Under the pieces are notes generated by a model, which worked only from the letters and a program-made list of their open reading frames with translations, was not told where the DNA came from and made no database searches. The translations under genes were made by a program, and so were the position numbers. Below, one piece after another: positions 17,291 through 26,024 of a DNA stretch of 64,000 nucleotides (position 1 is the stretch's first letter; the number at the start of each line of letters is the position of its first letter). The stretch is from the NCBI RefSeq assembly GCF_047228935.1, contig NZ_JBFEGG010000001.1, positions 682,001 to 746,000 on the forward strand, written 5' to 3'. Source of the DNA: Ornithinibacillus sp047228935. GTDB lineage: Bacteria > Bacillota > Bacilli > Bacillales > Amphibacillaceae.

Positions 17291-18205
17291 TTAGTTACAA
17301 TGATTACACGTGTGTGTGGATATGTTTTTTCCTTCGATTTGTAGGGTACAATGGCTAATGTGAAATGTGTTTATAAGTACGTCATTTCCTATTTGTATCA
17401 GTTTGTCACGGTCAATATCTTCCTCAACTACAATATGACAGCTTAGCATTGGTAACTCAGTTGTTATTGACCAGATATGCAAGTCATGAACATTGATTAC
17501 TCCCTCAATCTTTAATAACTCCTCCATAATTTCACCTGGTTGAAGATGATTGGGTTTTCCTTCCATTAGCACATGTAAAGAATCCTTTGTTATTCGATAT
17601 CCAGAAATGATGATAAGTACTGCAACAATGATACTAGCGATTGGGTCTGCTAAGTACCAATTAAATCCTAGAATTAACAATCCAGCTATAATTGCACCTA
17701 AAGATCCCAATACATCTCCAACTACATGTAATAAGGCACTTTTAATATTTAAATTTTCTTTTGAACCACCTTTTATCAGTAAAATAGCTACACCGACATT
17801 GACAAGTAGTCCTAATACTGCGATAAAAATCATTCTAGAATCTACTTGCTCTGGTTCAACAAAACGAGTTATTGCTTCATAGAATATATAGATGGAAATA
17901 AAAATTAACGTAACACCATTTATAAATGCCGCGATAATTTCAAAACGCTTATAACCAAAGGTCTTCTCTTTAGTGGCTTGGCGTTCGCCGATTTTAAATG
18001 CAAGTAAACTTAATCCTAATGCTGCCGCATCACTTAACATATGGCCAGCATCGGAAAGTAAAGCCAAACTATTAGTAAGGAATCCACCGATTGCCTCCAC
18101 TATCATAAAAGTGAATATGGCAATAAAACTTATTAATAATACTCGTTTATTCGATGTATGGTGATGATGACCATGTTGATGACTATGATCGTGGTGGTGT
18201 CCCAT
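17291..18205 (-). CDS. czcD: Cation diffusion facilitator CzcD (zinc/cobalt efflux)
   Basis: A 304-residue CDF transporter with a His-rich N-terminus (HHHDHSHQHGHHHH), six predicted helices and the metal-site motifs SDAGHMLSD (helix 2) and HVVGDVLGS (helix 5). A cytoplasmic C-terminal domain ends in a Cys/His tail (HTCNHCN). It exports Zn2+, and probably Co2+ or Cd2+, by proton exchange. Its ATG overlaps the last base of the czrA stop codon, so the two are translationally coupled. Confidence 0.92.
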   Translation of the reverse strand: MGHHHDHSHQHGHHHHTSNKRVLLISFIAIFTFMIVEAIGGFLTNSLALLSDAGHMLSDAAALGLSLLAFKIGERQATKEKTFGYKRFEIIAAFINGVTLIFISIYIFYEAITRFVEPEQVDSRMIFIAVLGLLVNVGVAILLIKGGSKENLNIKSALLHVVGDVLGSLGAIIAGLLILGFNWYLADPIASIIVAVLIIISGYRITKDSLHVLMEGKPNHLQPGEIMEELLKIEGVINVHDLHIWSITTELPMLSCHIVVEEDIDRDKLIQIGNDVLINTFHISHCTLQIEGKNISTHTCNHCN

Positions 18206-18516
18206 TATACTCCTCCATTCGTATGTTTCGCATGATTTATAGTCTGTTCTAATAAATTCATGACATGGTAATCGTCAATCGTATAATAATACTTGTTCTT
18301 TTCTCTACGACTTTTTACTAATCGTAGTTGTTTTAGATATGCTAGCTGATGTGAAATAGTGGATTGTTGCATGTCTAATGTTTCCGCAATCTCTGTCACG
18401 GAACACTCACGGTTAAAAAGCAAGTGTAAAATCCTTATTCGAGTTGGATCGGAAAGTGCTTTAAACGTTAGAGACACTTGTTCTATGACTGCTTGATTAA
18501 TTGATGTATATTCCAT
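18205..18516 (-). CDS. czrA: ArsR/SmtB-family zinc-responsive repressor CzrA
   Basis: A 103-residue winged-helix repressor. The core DPTRIRILHLL, SVTEIAETLDMQQSTISHQL (recognition helix) and the C-terminal alpha5 metal-site pattern DYHV...H..H are visible. ATG 18516 is 7 bases after GAGGTG; the longer upstream frame to 18594 covers the operator and is not credible. Zn2+ or Co2+ binding would release it from the operator and allow czrA-czcD transcription. Confidence 0.9.
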   Translation of the reverse strand: MEYTSINQAVIEQVSLTFKALSDPTRIRILHLLFNRECSVTEIAETLDMQQSTISHQLAYLKQLRLVKSRREKNKYYYTIDDYHVMNLLEQTINHAKHTNGGV

Positions 18517-18536
18517 TAAAATGCACCTCATTTCAG

Positions 18537-18558
18537 AATATGAGCATATGTTCATATT
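18537..18558 (-). promoter_or_regulatory. CzrA operator in the czrA-czcD promoter region
   Basis: A 22-base near-perfect palindrome (AATATGAGCATATGTTCATATT), with one mismatched pair, lies 21 bases upstream of czrA. It has the form TATGA-N8-TCATA expected for ArsR/SmtB operators. A TATAAT-like element lies immediately upstream on the minus strand. Confidence 0.7.
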
Positions 18559-18703
18559 ATAAATTATATTATAACGTTTTTTCTTTATATTCAATAGATG
18601 TTGTACATGCTAAAATACACGTAAATATGTTACACTAATTATAGGTAGTAATGTTCGCCCCTTCATGTATGATTTTATGAAGTTTATAAAAGGAGTGGGT
18701 ATA

Positions 18704-19156
18704 ATGAGTTTGTTGCAAGATCGGGAATTAACAACATTAACTGTTCAAGATATGATGATTCCCTCTGAAAAAGTTGCCCATGTACAATTGAACAATCCAT
18801 TAGAGCACGCTCTATTAGTCTTAGTTAAATCTGGATATTCAGCAGTTCCTGTATTGGACTCTGCATACAAATTAGAGGGCACTATTGGAAAAACAAAAAT
18901 ATTAAATGAAATCTTAGGACTTGAGCGTTTTGAAATGGATAGATTATCAGAGTTACAAGTGCAAGATGTCATGGTCACTGACATTCCAAGACTATTAAAG
19001 GGTGATACATTAATTGATGGACTAAAAGCATTAATTGATTATCCGTTTGTTTGTGTTGTAGATGAAGCTGGCTATTTTGATGGTATTCTAACTAGAAGAG
19101 CTATTCTAAAGGAAATCAGAAAAGATATTTATTCAGGGAAAAATAAACAGAACTAA
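18704..19156 (+). CDS. darB: c-di-AMP-binding CBS protein DarB (YkuL/CbpB)
   Basis: A 150-residue protein made of two CBS domains (about 15-75 and 85-145). Landmarks VQDMMIPSEKV, GYSAVPVLD, and VQDVMVTDIPRL match YkuL. In B. subtilis, DarB without c-di-AMP binds the (p)ppGpp synthetase Rel and also pyruvate carboxylase, coupling potassium/c-di-AMP status to metabolism. AAAGGAGTG precedes ATG 18704, so the upstream frame from 18665 is rejected. Its partner PycA is encoded in this same window. It has a clear terminator behind it. Confidence 0.88.
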   Translation: MSLLQDRELTTLTVQDMMIPSEKVAHVQLNNPLEHALLVLVKSGYSAVPVLDSAYKLEGTIGKTKILNEILGLERFEMDRLSELQVQDVMVTDIPRLLKGDTLIDGLKALIDYPFVCVVDEAGYFDGILTRRAILKEIRKDIYSGKNKQN

Positions 19157-19165
19157 AGCTAATAT

Positions 19166-19194
19166 CCTTTGCACAACGTTGCAAAGGTTTTTTT
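19166..19194 (+). terminator. Terminator after darB
   Basis: CCTTTGCA and TGCAAAGG form an 8-base stem with a 6-base loop, followed by seven T. Confidence 0.85.
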
Positions 19195-19203
19195 ATATTT
19201 TAA

Positions 19204-19232
19204 TTGCTCAAAAGCAAACAGTTTGATAAAGT
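19204..19232 (+). promoter_or_regulatory. Candidate promoter for dapH-dapL
   Basis: TTGCTC (19204-19209), 17 bases, TAAAGT (19227-19232). Moderate match; its place right after the darB terminator supports it. No lysine riboswitch fits between it and dapH. Confidence 0.4.
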
Positions 19233-19264
19233 GAAAATTATAAAAATTATGAGGGGGCTTTACC

Positions 19265-19981
19265 ATGAAAATGATGGATGCCAAAGAAATTATTAATTTT
19301 ATTTCAAACAGTAAGAAAAGTACACCTGTTAAGGTTTACATAAAAGGAAATAATTTAAGCTCATTATCTTATGGAGCAATTCAAGCCTTTGTAGAGGACA
19401 AAAGTGGTGTTTTATTTGGTGAATGGGATGAAGTTTCTAGTTTTCTTAAAGAAAACGAAACAATGATTTCAGATTATGCCATAGAAAATGACCGCCGAAA
19501 CTCAGCAATTCCTTTATTAGATTTAAAAAATATTAATGCAAGAATTGAACCTGGCGCAGTAATCCGAGATCAAGTAGAAATTGGTGATGGAGTAGTTATT
19601 ATGATGGGAGCGATGATTAATATCGGTGCTGTAATTGGTGAGGGCTCGATGATTGATATGAACGCTGTATTAGGTGGAAGAGCAACAGTAGGGAAAAATT
19701 GTCATATTGGTGCAGGTACTGTTTTAGCAGGAGTAATTGAACCACCATCTGCCAAACCTGTAATAGTAGAAGATGATGTCGTAATTGGTGCAAATGTAGT
19801 TGTATTAGAAGGTGTAACTGTTGGTAAAGGTGCAATCGTAGCAGCTGGTGCAGTTGTAACAAAAGATGTTGAGCCATACACTTTAGTTGCTGGTACTCCA
19901 GCAAGAGTATTAAAAGAAATTGATGAAGGAACAAAGGCTAAGACAGAAATAGTAGAAGAGCTACGTAAATTAGATAATTAA
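19265..19981 (+). CDS. dapH: Tetrahydrodipicolinate N-acetyltransferase DapH
   Basis: A 238-residue left-handed beta-helix acyltransferase. The N-terminal helical domain (1-85) is followed by hexapeptide repeats (about 90-210; e.g. IGDGVVIMMGAMINIGAVIG) and the loop HIGAGTVLAGVIEPPSA. It acetylates tetrahydrodipicolinate with acetyl-CoA, first step of the acetylase branch to meso-diaminopimelate and lysine. GAGGGGG lies 7 bases before ATG. dapL follows after 18 bases. It corresponds to ykuQ. Confidence 0.93.
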   Translation: MKMMDAKEIINFISNSKKSTPVKVYIKGNNLSSLSYGAIQAFVEDKSGVLFGEWDEVSSFLKENETMISDYAIENDRRNSAIPLLDLKNINARIEPGAVIRDQVEIGDGVVIMMGAMINIGAVIGEGSMIDMNAVLGGRATVGKNCHIGAGTVLAGVIEPPSAKPVIVEDDVVIGANVVVLEGVTVGKGAIVAAGAVVTKDVEPYTLVAGTPARVLKEIDEGTKAKTEIVEELRKLDN

Positions 19982-19999
19982 AAGCAAGGGAGCACAAAA

Positions 20000-21127
20000 A
20001 TGGAACTTGCAAAATTAATAGAAATACGTAGAGACTTACACCGAATCCCGGAATTGGGCTTTCAAGAATTTAAAACACAGGACTATTTATTACAATTTAT
20101 TAAGGATATTGCAACTAATCGAGTAGAAATCGAAACTTGGAAAACAGGCATTCTTGTTAAGGTACAAGGATTAAATCCGAAAAAAATAATAGGTTACCGA
20201 ACAGATATTGATGGATTACCTATACAGGAGTTAACTGGATATGAGTTTTCTTCTCTACATGATGGAAATATGCATGCATGTGGACATGACATTCATATGA
20301 CAATTGCTTTATCTGCTTTAAAACATGTAGTTGATCATCCACTACAAGATGATGTGTTATTTATTTTCCAACCTGCTGAAGAAGGGCCAGGTGGCGCTTT
20401 ACCAATGATGCAATCAGAAGCTTTTATAAGGTGGAAACCAGATTGTATCTTCGCTTTACACATTGCACCTGAATATCCGGTAGGAACAATAGCAACAAAG
20501 CCAGGCTTACTATTTGCTAATACAAGTGAATTATTTATCGATTTTATCGGGAAAGGTGGGCATGCTGCTTATCCTCATTTGACGAAAGATATGGCTGTAG
20601 CTGCTGGGAGTTTTATTTCTCAAGTACAAGAAATAGTGTCACGTACAATTGATCCGCTAGATAGTGCAGTTGTAACAATAGGTAAAATGACAAGTGGACA
20701 TGTCCAAAATGCAATTAGTGAAACTGCAAGACTTGAAGGGACGATTAGAACCTTAAACCCTGACGTTATGACAATAGTAAAACAAAAATTAGAGAATATT
20801 TCTCGTGGATTTGAGATTAGTCATGATTGTAAAATTAATATAGACTATGGTTCTAATTATTATCAAGTATCTAATGACGAACGGTTTGTTAAATTGTTTC
20901 AAGATATGTTGGAGAAAAGTGAAGTTCATTTTGTTGAAGCGAAGAAAGCAATGACTGGTGAAGACTTTGGATTTATGTTAAAGGAGATTCCTGGTTTCAT
21001 GTTTTGGCTAGGTGTTGATTCACCATACGGTTTACATAATGCCAAGCTAAGTCCTAAAGAAGAGTCGCTAGAAGTTGGAGCTAAGACGGTAATTCAGCTC
21101 TTACAAACAGTATCTGGAAAAATATAA
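20000..21127 (+). CDS. dapL: N-acetyldiaminopimelate deacetylase DapL
   Basis: A 375-residue M20-family amidohydrolase. Metal-site motifs MHACGHDIH, PAEEGPGG, HIAPEYP and the distal LHNAKLSP are visible, with the dimerisation lid domain between (about 175-285). It removes the acetyl group to release L,L-diaminopimelate. Located directly after dapH, as ykuR follows ykuQ in B. subtilis. Together with PatA the acetylase branch is complete in this window. Confidence 0.92.
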   Translation: MELAKLIEIRRDLHRIPELGFQEFKTQDYLLQFIKDIATNRVEIETWKTGILVKVQGLNPKKIIGYRTDIDGLPIQELTGYEFSSLHDGNMHACGHDIHMTIALSALKHVVDHPLQDDVLFIFQPAEEGPGGALPMMQSEAFIRWKPDCIFALHIAPEYPVGTIATKPGLLFANTSELFIDFIGKGGHAAYPHLTKDMAVAAGSFISQVQEIVSRTIDPLDSAVVTIGKMTSGHVQNAISETARLEGTIRTLNPDVMTIVKQKLENISRGFEISHDCKINIDYGSNYYQVSNDERFVKLFQDMLEKSEVHFVEAKKAMTGEDFGFMLKEIPGFMFWLGVDSPYGLHNAKLSPKEESLEVGAKTVIQLLQTVSGKI

Positions 21128-21196
21128 CCCCGCATATCTTCTTCACTTTCGGTAAAACTAATGATGTAAATTTGCATACGTAGAGGAGTGAAGAAA

Positions 21197-21439
21197 ATGG
21201 CTAGAATCGGGGTAGAAGAATCCCTAACAGATGTAAAAGAGGCATTACTTGCAATGGGTCATGAAGTTATTGAATTGAAATCAGAAGCAGACACTGCACA
21301 TTGTGATTGCTGTGTTATTTCAGGGTTAGACAAAGACGTGATGGGTATGTCAGACACTAGTATCGCAGGACCAGTAATAAACGCTAGTGGACAGTATGCG
21401 GAAGAAATTGCGCAAATGGTAAATGAAAAATTAAGTTAA
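21197..21439 (+). CDS. ykuS: UPF0180 family protein YkuS
   Basis: An 80-residue protein with the conserved HCDCCVISGLDKDVMG segment and PVINASG typical of the UPF0180/YkuS family, whose function is unknown. The CDCC cysteines could bind a metal, which is not proven. ATG 21197 is 8 bases after GAGGAG; the GTG at 21188 lies inside that site. It follows dapL by 69 bases. Confidence 0.88.
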   Translation: MARIGVEESLTDVKEALLAMGHEVIELKSEADTAHCDCCVISGLDKDVMGMSDTSIAGPVINASGQYAEEIAQMVNEKLS

Positions 21440-21452
21440 AGCATGTAATAGA

Positions 21453-21479
21453 GGCTCCTTTTTAAGGGGCCATCTTTTT
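21453..21479 (+). terminator. Terminator after ykuS
   Basis: GGCTCC (21453-21458) and GGGGCC (21466-21471) pair with one wobble, followed by ATCTTTTT. Confidence 0.7.
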
Positions 21480-21599
21480 GGGATTTTTAACTTTAGAAAA
21501 TTTTTTAATAAATTTTGAAAAAAGATATGGTAATTTATTTCGGAAACCGTTATATTAGTAATTACGTGAAAGAAATTAACTTCAGGGGGAGGGGAATGT

Positions 21600-23348
21600 A
21601 TGGATACATTTAAAAAGCTCAAACAATTTTACTGGCCTTATAGAAAATACTTCTTTGGATCATTATTTTTCTTGTTTTTTGTAACGGTTATTACGGTTGT
21701 GTATCCTATCATTTTACAGTTAACGATTGATGAAGTAGTAGCAGAAGAGAAATACGAATTGATACCATATATTGCTTCAGTTTTTGTTGTTCTAATGCTT
21801 ATTAAAGGAATTGCAACATTTTATCATCAGTTTTTAGGAGACCGTTTCGGTGTAAGTACCGTATATGAATTACGTGATGCCCTTTATAAGAAACTACAAG
21901 TATTATCGTTTAAATATTACGATAACGCTAAAACAGGAGATATTATGTCACGCTTAACAGCTGACGTAGAAGGGTTTCGCTTTTTCTTATCATTTGGATT
22001 TTCTGAATTGATAAGAATTATTTTACTTATTGGTATAAGTTTAAGTGTTATGTTTTATTACTCGGTGCCACTTACACTAGTGACTATGGCAGCTATGCCT
22101 TTCCTAATCATCGTAGCATTTCGATTCGAGAAAGTAGCTCACGTCGCTTTTAGAGGAATTCGTAAATCTTTTGGTAAATTAAATACAAGGGTACAAGAGA
22201 ATATTAGTGGAATGCAGACTGTAAAATCATTATCAAGAGAAGACTTTGAAATTGGAAGATTCTCCACTAGCAATAAGGATTACCGTCAAAATTACATTAA
22301 AACGTCAGAACTTTGGGCAAAATATTTTCCACTAATGGAATTCATAGGGAATGTCTGTGCTGTTGCGCTTTTAGCTTTTGGTGGTTATTTAGTTATAAAT
22401 GACAGTTTGAATCCTGGGGAATTACTAGCTTTCTTCAGTCTCGTTTGGTATATCATGGGACCTTTAATGAATGTTGGTTATGTCATTAATATGTTCTCAC
22501 AAGCTAAAGCATCAGGTGAAAGACTTCGAGAAATTTTAGAGGAAAATGAAGATATCGTAATGAAGGAAAATGCTACTAAAGGATCCATTAAAGGTCATGT
22601 AACATTTAATAATGTTACGTTAACCTATACAAAAGATGATGATTCTGCACTTAAAAATATTAGCTTTGATGCTCCTCCAGGAAAGACAATTGGGTTAATT
22701 GGAGGAACAGGTTCAGGTAAAACAAGTGTTACACAATTAATTACACGATTTTACGAGCCGGAAAGTGGAGAAGTATTAGTAGATGGAAGACCAGTACAAG
22801 ATTATGATTTAAAAACTTTAAGAAATCATATTGGATTTGTACTACAAGAGTCATTCCTATTCTCTACTACAATTCGTGAAAATATTGCATATGGTAATCC
22901 AGATGCCACAGATGAGCAGATTATGGATGCTGCTAAACGTGCACAAGCACATGACTTTATTATGGAAATGCCAAAAGGATATGACACCTTATTAGGTGAA
23001 AGAGGTATGGGATTATCTGGTGGTCAAAAGCAGCGTATAGCAATCGCGCGTGCTATATGTGTTGATCCTAGTATTCTAGTATTAGATGATGCTACTTCAG
23101 CAGTTGATATGGAAACAGAGTTCCGTATTCAAAAGGCACTAAAGGAAGTTATGAAGGGACGTACATCATTTATTATTGCTCACCGAATTTCCTCTCTAAA
23201 ACATGCAGACGAAATAATTGTATTAGATGATGGGGAAGTTGTGGAGCGAGGTAGTCATGATGAGTTATTAAAATTAAATGGTGCATATAAACGAATTTAT
23301 GATATTCAATATCAGGATCATGATACGATCATGAATGCTGTGAACTAA
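21600..23348 (+). CDS. ABC exporter half-transporter, degenerate-Walker-B subunit
   Basis: A 582-residue half transporter: six-helix membrane domain (1-315) and nucleotide-binding domain (335-575). Walker A is GGTGSGKTS, signature LSGGQKQRIA, and Walker B ends LVLDDATS. The usual catalytic glutamate after Walker B is therefore aspartate, and the canonical signature pairs with the partner's site. It begins after GGGGGAGGGG and is followed 12 bases later by the second subunit. The pair resembles the B. subtilis YknU/YknV or BmrCD (YheI/YheH) types. Substrate is unknown. Confidence 0.88.
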   Translation: MDTFKKLKQFYWPYRKYFFGSLFFLFFVTVITVVYPIILQLTIDEVVAEEKYELIPYIASVFVVLMLIKGIATFYHQFLGDRFGVSTVYELRDALYKKLQVLSFKYYDNAKTGDIMSRLTADVEGFRFFLSFGFSELIRIILLIGISLSVMFYYSVPLTLVTMAAMPFLIIVAFRFEKVAHVAFRGIRKSFGKLNTRVQENISGMQTVKSLSREDFEIGRFSTSNKDYRQNYIKTSELWAKYFPLMEFIGNVCAVALLAFGGYLVINDSLNPGELLAFFSLVWYIMGPLMNVGYVINMFSQAKASGERLREILEENEDIVMKENATKGSIKGHVTFNNVTLTYTKDDDSALKNISFDAPPGKTIGLIGGTGSGKTSVTQLITRFYEPESGEVLVDGRPVQDYDLKTLRNHIGFVLQESFLFSTTIRENIAYGNPDATDEQIMDAAKRAQAHDFIMEMPKGYDTLLGERGMGLSGGQKQRIAIARAICVDPSILVLDDATSAVDMETEFRIQKALKEVMKGRTSFIIAHRISSLKHADEIIVLDDGEVVERGSHDELLKLNGAYKRIYDIQYQDHDTIMNAVN

Positions 23349-23360
23349 GGGGGGATATGG

Positions 23361-25202
23361 ATGGCAAGTAAAATAAACAGTACTCCTGAAAAAAGACATT
23401 TAAAACGATTTTATTATACAGTTGATCAAGCAATAGAAAAGCCCTTTAACTGGAAACAAATATGGCGTTTACTTGTATATTTAAAACCATATACAAAGAC
23501 ATATTTGCTAGGTGCAATTATTGCTATGGTAGTTTCAACAGCTATCCGATTAGCAATTCCAATTTTAATTGGTAAGGCAGCATTTGATGTTGCGATTGCA
23601 AATAAAGACACAAAGCTTTTAATTAATCTCGTTATTATAATCGCAGTTCTTTACTTATTAAGTTACGTAGCAAACTATTTAAGAATAAAATGGGTAAACT
23701 TATTAGGTCAAAATGTAATTTACGATTTGAGACAGCATTTATTTACCCACGTACAAGGGTTATCAAATAATTTCTTTGATAAAAGGTCAGCGGGTTCCAT
23801 TTTGGTTCGTATTATGAATGATACAAACTCCTTACAAGATTTGTTTTCAAATGGAATAATCAATTTATTAATGGATATCGTTACATTACTTGGTATTGTT
23901 ACAATACTATTTACGTTAAGTCCTAAGTTAGCGATTGCTGTAATGGTTATCTTGCCGCTTATGTTTTATATTACGACGGTACTCAGAAGAAAAATTCGTC
24001 GTACTTGGCAGGAAGTACGTATTCAGCAATCTCGTATGAATTCACATCTTAACGAAAGCATTCAAGGTATCCGAATTACTCAATCCTTTACACAAGAAAA
24101 AGAAAATACAGAGTTCTTTAATGGATTAAATACAGATACTTATTCTGCTTGGATTGATGCTACGAGAAAGAGTGCTATGTTTCGTCCTTTTGTAGAAATG
24201 AGTAATGCGATCGGAACCGTTATATTAATCGCCTATGGGGCTCATTTAATTATTCTTGGACCAGAGGCTGGCGGTATTGCTGTTGGTACATTTATTTCCT
24301 TTGCGTTCTTTTTAGGGATGTTCTGGGATCCGATTTCTCGTTTAGGTCAGATGTACAATCAACTACTTGTTGCTATGGCCTCTTCTGAGAGAATTTTTGA
24401 GTATTTAGATGAAAAACCAAATGTCGATGAAGCAGAAAATCCGTATGATTTTGAAGAAATGAAGGGACATATTGAGTTTGAGAAGGTACAATTTTCTTAT
24501 AATAATGATCGAATTGCGCTGCATGAAGTGTCTTTAGAAATGAAGGCTGGTCAGACGATTGCATTAGTTGGTCATACTGGTAGCGGTAAATCAACGATTG
24601 CTAATCTAATTAGTAGATTCTATGATCCTACAAAAGGCCAAGTAAAAATTGATGGGCACAATTTACGTGATGTATCGCTTAAGAGTTTACGTAAACATAT
24701 TAGTGTGGTTTTACAGGATACGTTTATTTTCTCGGGTACCATAATGGAAAATATTCGTTTCGGGCGACCAGACGCTAGTGATGAAGAAGTAAAAGAAGCT
24801 GCTAAAGTTGTTGGTGCAGACGATTTTATTAAACGTTTAGCTAAGGGGTACGAAACAGAAGTAGAAGAGAGAGGTAATATTCTTTCTGCTGGGGAAAGGC
24901 AATTATTGTCCTTTGCACGTGCCTTACTTGCAAATCCAAGTATCATTATATTAGATGAAGCTACCGCTAGTATTGATACAGAGACAGAATTAAAAATTCA
25001 GGCTGCGTTACGAACACTGTTGTATGGACGAACAGCTATCATAATTGCACATAGACTATCTACAATTCGAGAAGCAGATAACATCTTTGTATTGGAAAAC
25101 GGTAAAATATTAGAGAATGGAAATCATGAAGAATTAATGAATCTAAAAGGTGAATACTATCACTTAGTACGTTCTCAGTTCCAAATGCTTGATGCAATAT
25201 AA
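23361..25202 (+). CDS. ABC exporter half-transporter, catalytically intact Walker-B subunit
   Basis: A 613-residue half transporter, membrane domain about 35-345 and nucleotide-binding domain about 365-605. Walker A is GHTGSGKST and Walker B ends IIILDEATAS with the catalytic glutamate. Its own signature is altered to LSAGERQLLS. This complements the first subunit: one composite ATP site is canonical, the other degenerate, as in known heterodimeric exporters. AGGGGGG precedes ATG. A terminator follows. Confidence 0.9.
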   Translation: MASKINSTPEKRHLKRFYYTVDQAIEKPFNWKQIWRLLVYLKPYTKTYLLGAIIAMVVSTAIRLAIPILIGKAAFDVAIANKDTKLLINLVIIIAVLYLLSYVANYLRIKWVNLLGQNVIYDLRQHLFTHVQGLSNNFFDKRSAGSILVRIMNDTNSLQDLFSNGIINLLMDIVTLLGIVTILFTLSPKLAIAVMVILPLMFYITTVLRRKIRRTWQEVRIQQSRMNSHLNESIQGIRITQSFTQEKENTEFFNGLNTDTYSAWIDATRKSAMFRPFVEMSNAIGTVILIAYGAHLIILGPEAGGIAVGTFISFAFFLGMFWDPISRLGQMYNQLLVAMASSERIFEYLDEKPNVDEAENPYDFEEMKGHIEFEKVQFSYNNDRIALHEVSLEMKAGQTIALVGHTGSGKSTIANLISRFYDPTKGQVKIDGHNLRDVSLKSLRKHISVVLQDTFIFSGTIMENIRFGRPDASDEEVKEAAKVVGADDFIKRLAKGYETEVEERGNILSAGERQLLSFARALLANPSIIILDEATASIDTETELKIQAALRTLLYGRTAIIIAHRLSTIREADNIFVLENGKILENGNHEELMNLKGEYYHLVRSQFQMLDAI

Positions 25203-25209
25203 GTTTAAA

Positions 25210-25244
25210 AGAAGTAATTTTCTATAAGGAAATTGCTTCTTTTT
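25210..25244 (+). terminator. Terminator after the ABC exporter pair
   Basis: AGAAGTAATTTTC pairs with GAAATTGCTTCT with small mismatches, followed by TTTTTC. Confidence 0.75.
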
Positions 25245-25295
25245 CTTACAATTGTTAAAGTATAAAGTATAGAAGTTTTTTATGGAGGAACTTGA

Positions 25296-25964
25296 ATGAG
25301 AAAAAAAGAGTTTGCAGTAATTGGATTAGGTCGATTTGGGGGGAGTATTTGTCAGGAACTTAGTCGTGAAGGGATGGAAGTTCTAGCGATTGATCGCAAT
25401 GAGGAGAGAGTAAATCAATTTAAACATATTGCATCTCATGCAGTAATAGCAGATGCAACAGATGAAACGACGCTAAAAGAGTTAGGTATTAAAAATATTG
25501 ACCATGTTATTGTTGCGATAGGAGATAATATACAAGCTAGTATTTTAACAACAGTAGTATTGGTCGAGTTAGGTGTTCAACGAATTACCGTGAAAGCACA
25601 AAATGATTATCATGCAAAAATCTTACATAAAATTGGAGCTCATCAAGTAGTTCACCCAGAAAGAGACATGGGAAGAAGAATAGCCCACAGTATCATATCG
25701 AATAATATTGTTGATTATTTAGAGCTTTCGGATGATCACAGTATAGTCGAGGTAAAAGCAGGAAAGAAAATGATTGGTAAGTCAATTATTGAATTAGATA
25801 TTCGTGCGAAATTTGGTTGTACTGTTGTTGCTATTAAACAGGGGAGACATATAAATGTGTCTCCAACGCCAGATGACACATTGTCAGAAGACGATATATT
25901 GGTAGTTGTAGGGGCCGATAAAGACATCGCACGCTTTGAAAGACAGTTAGTGATTGATGATTAA
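25296..25964 (+). CDS. ktrC: Ktr potassium channel gating subunit KtrC (RCK)
   Basis: A 222-residue RCK protein. The N-terminal Rossmann RCK_N domain shows GLGRFGGS (residues 8-15) and an acidic end of strand 2 (AIDRNEE), for NAD(H)/ATP/ADP binding. The RCK_C domain follows (about 140-218). KtrC-type octameric rings gate KtrD/KtrB, and c-di-AMP binding to RCK_C closes the channel. GGAGGAA precedes ATG. It is convergent with rnjA, the same neighbour as in B. subtilis (ykqB-ykqC), although adeC is absent between them. Confidence 0.92.
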   Translation: MRKKEFAVIGLGRFGGSICQELSREGMEVLAIDRNEERVNQFKHIASHAVIADATDETTLKELGIKNIDHVIVAIGDNIQASILTTVVLVELGVQRITVKAQNDYHAKILHKIGAHQVVHPERDMGRRIAHSIISNNIVDYLELSDDHSIVEVKAGKKMIGKSIIELDIRAKFGCTVVAIKQGRHINVSPTPDDTLSEDDILVVVGADKDIARFERQLVIDD

Positions 25965-25986
25965 GGTAATATAAATAAAAATTAAA

Positions 25987-26024
25987 ATAAAAGAAAGTCT
26001 CCTTAAATGGAGACTTTCTTTTAT
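25987..26024. terminator. Bidirectional terminator between ktrC and rnjA
   Basis: A perfect 16-base stem: ATAAAAGAAAGTCTCC (25987-26002) with GGAGACTTTCTTTTAT (26009-26024), loop TTAAAT. The stem arm overlaps the rnjA stop codon. Confidence 0.85.

Noticed and set aside
19195..19264. Lysine riboswitch upstream of dapH
   Set aside because: Only about 70 bases lie between the darB terminator and dapH, too short for an L-box.
19617..19934. Minus-strand Leu/Gln/His-rich frame inside dapH
   Set aside because: Shadow of the hexapeptide-repeat codon pattern of dapH.
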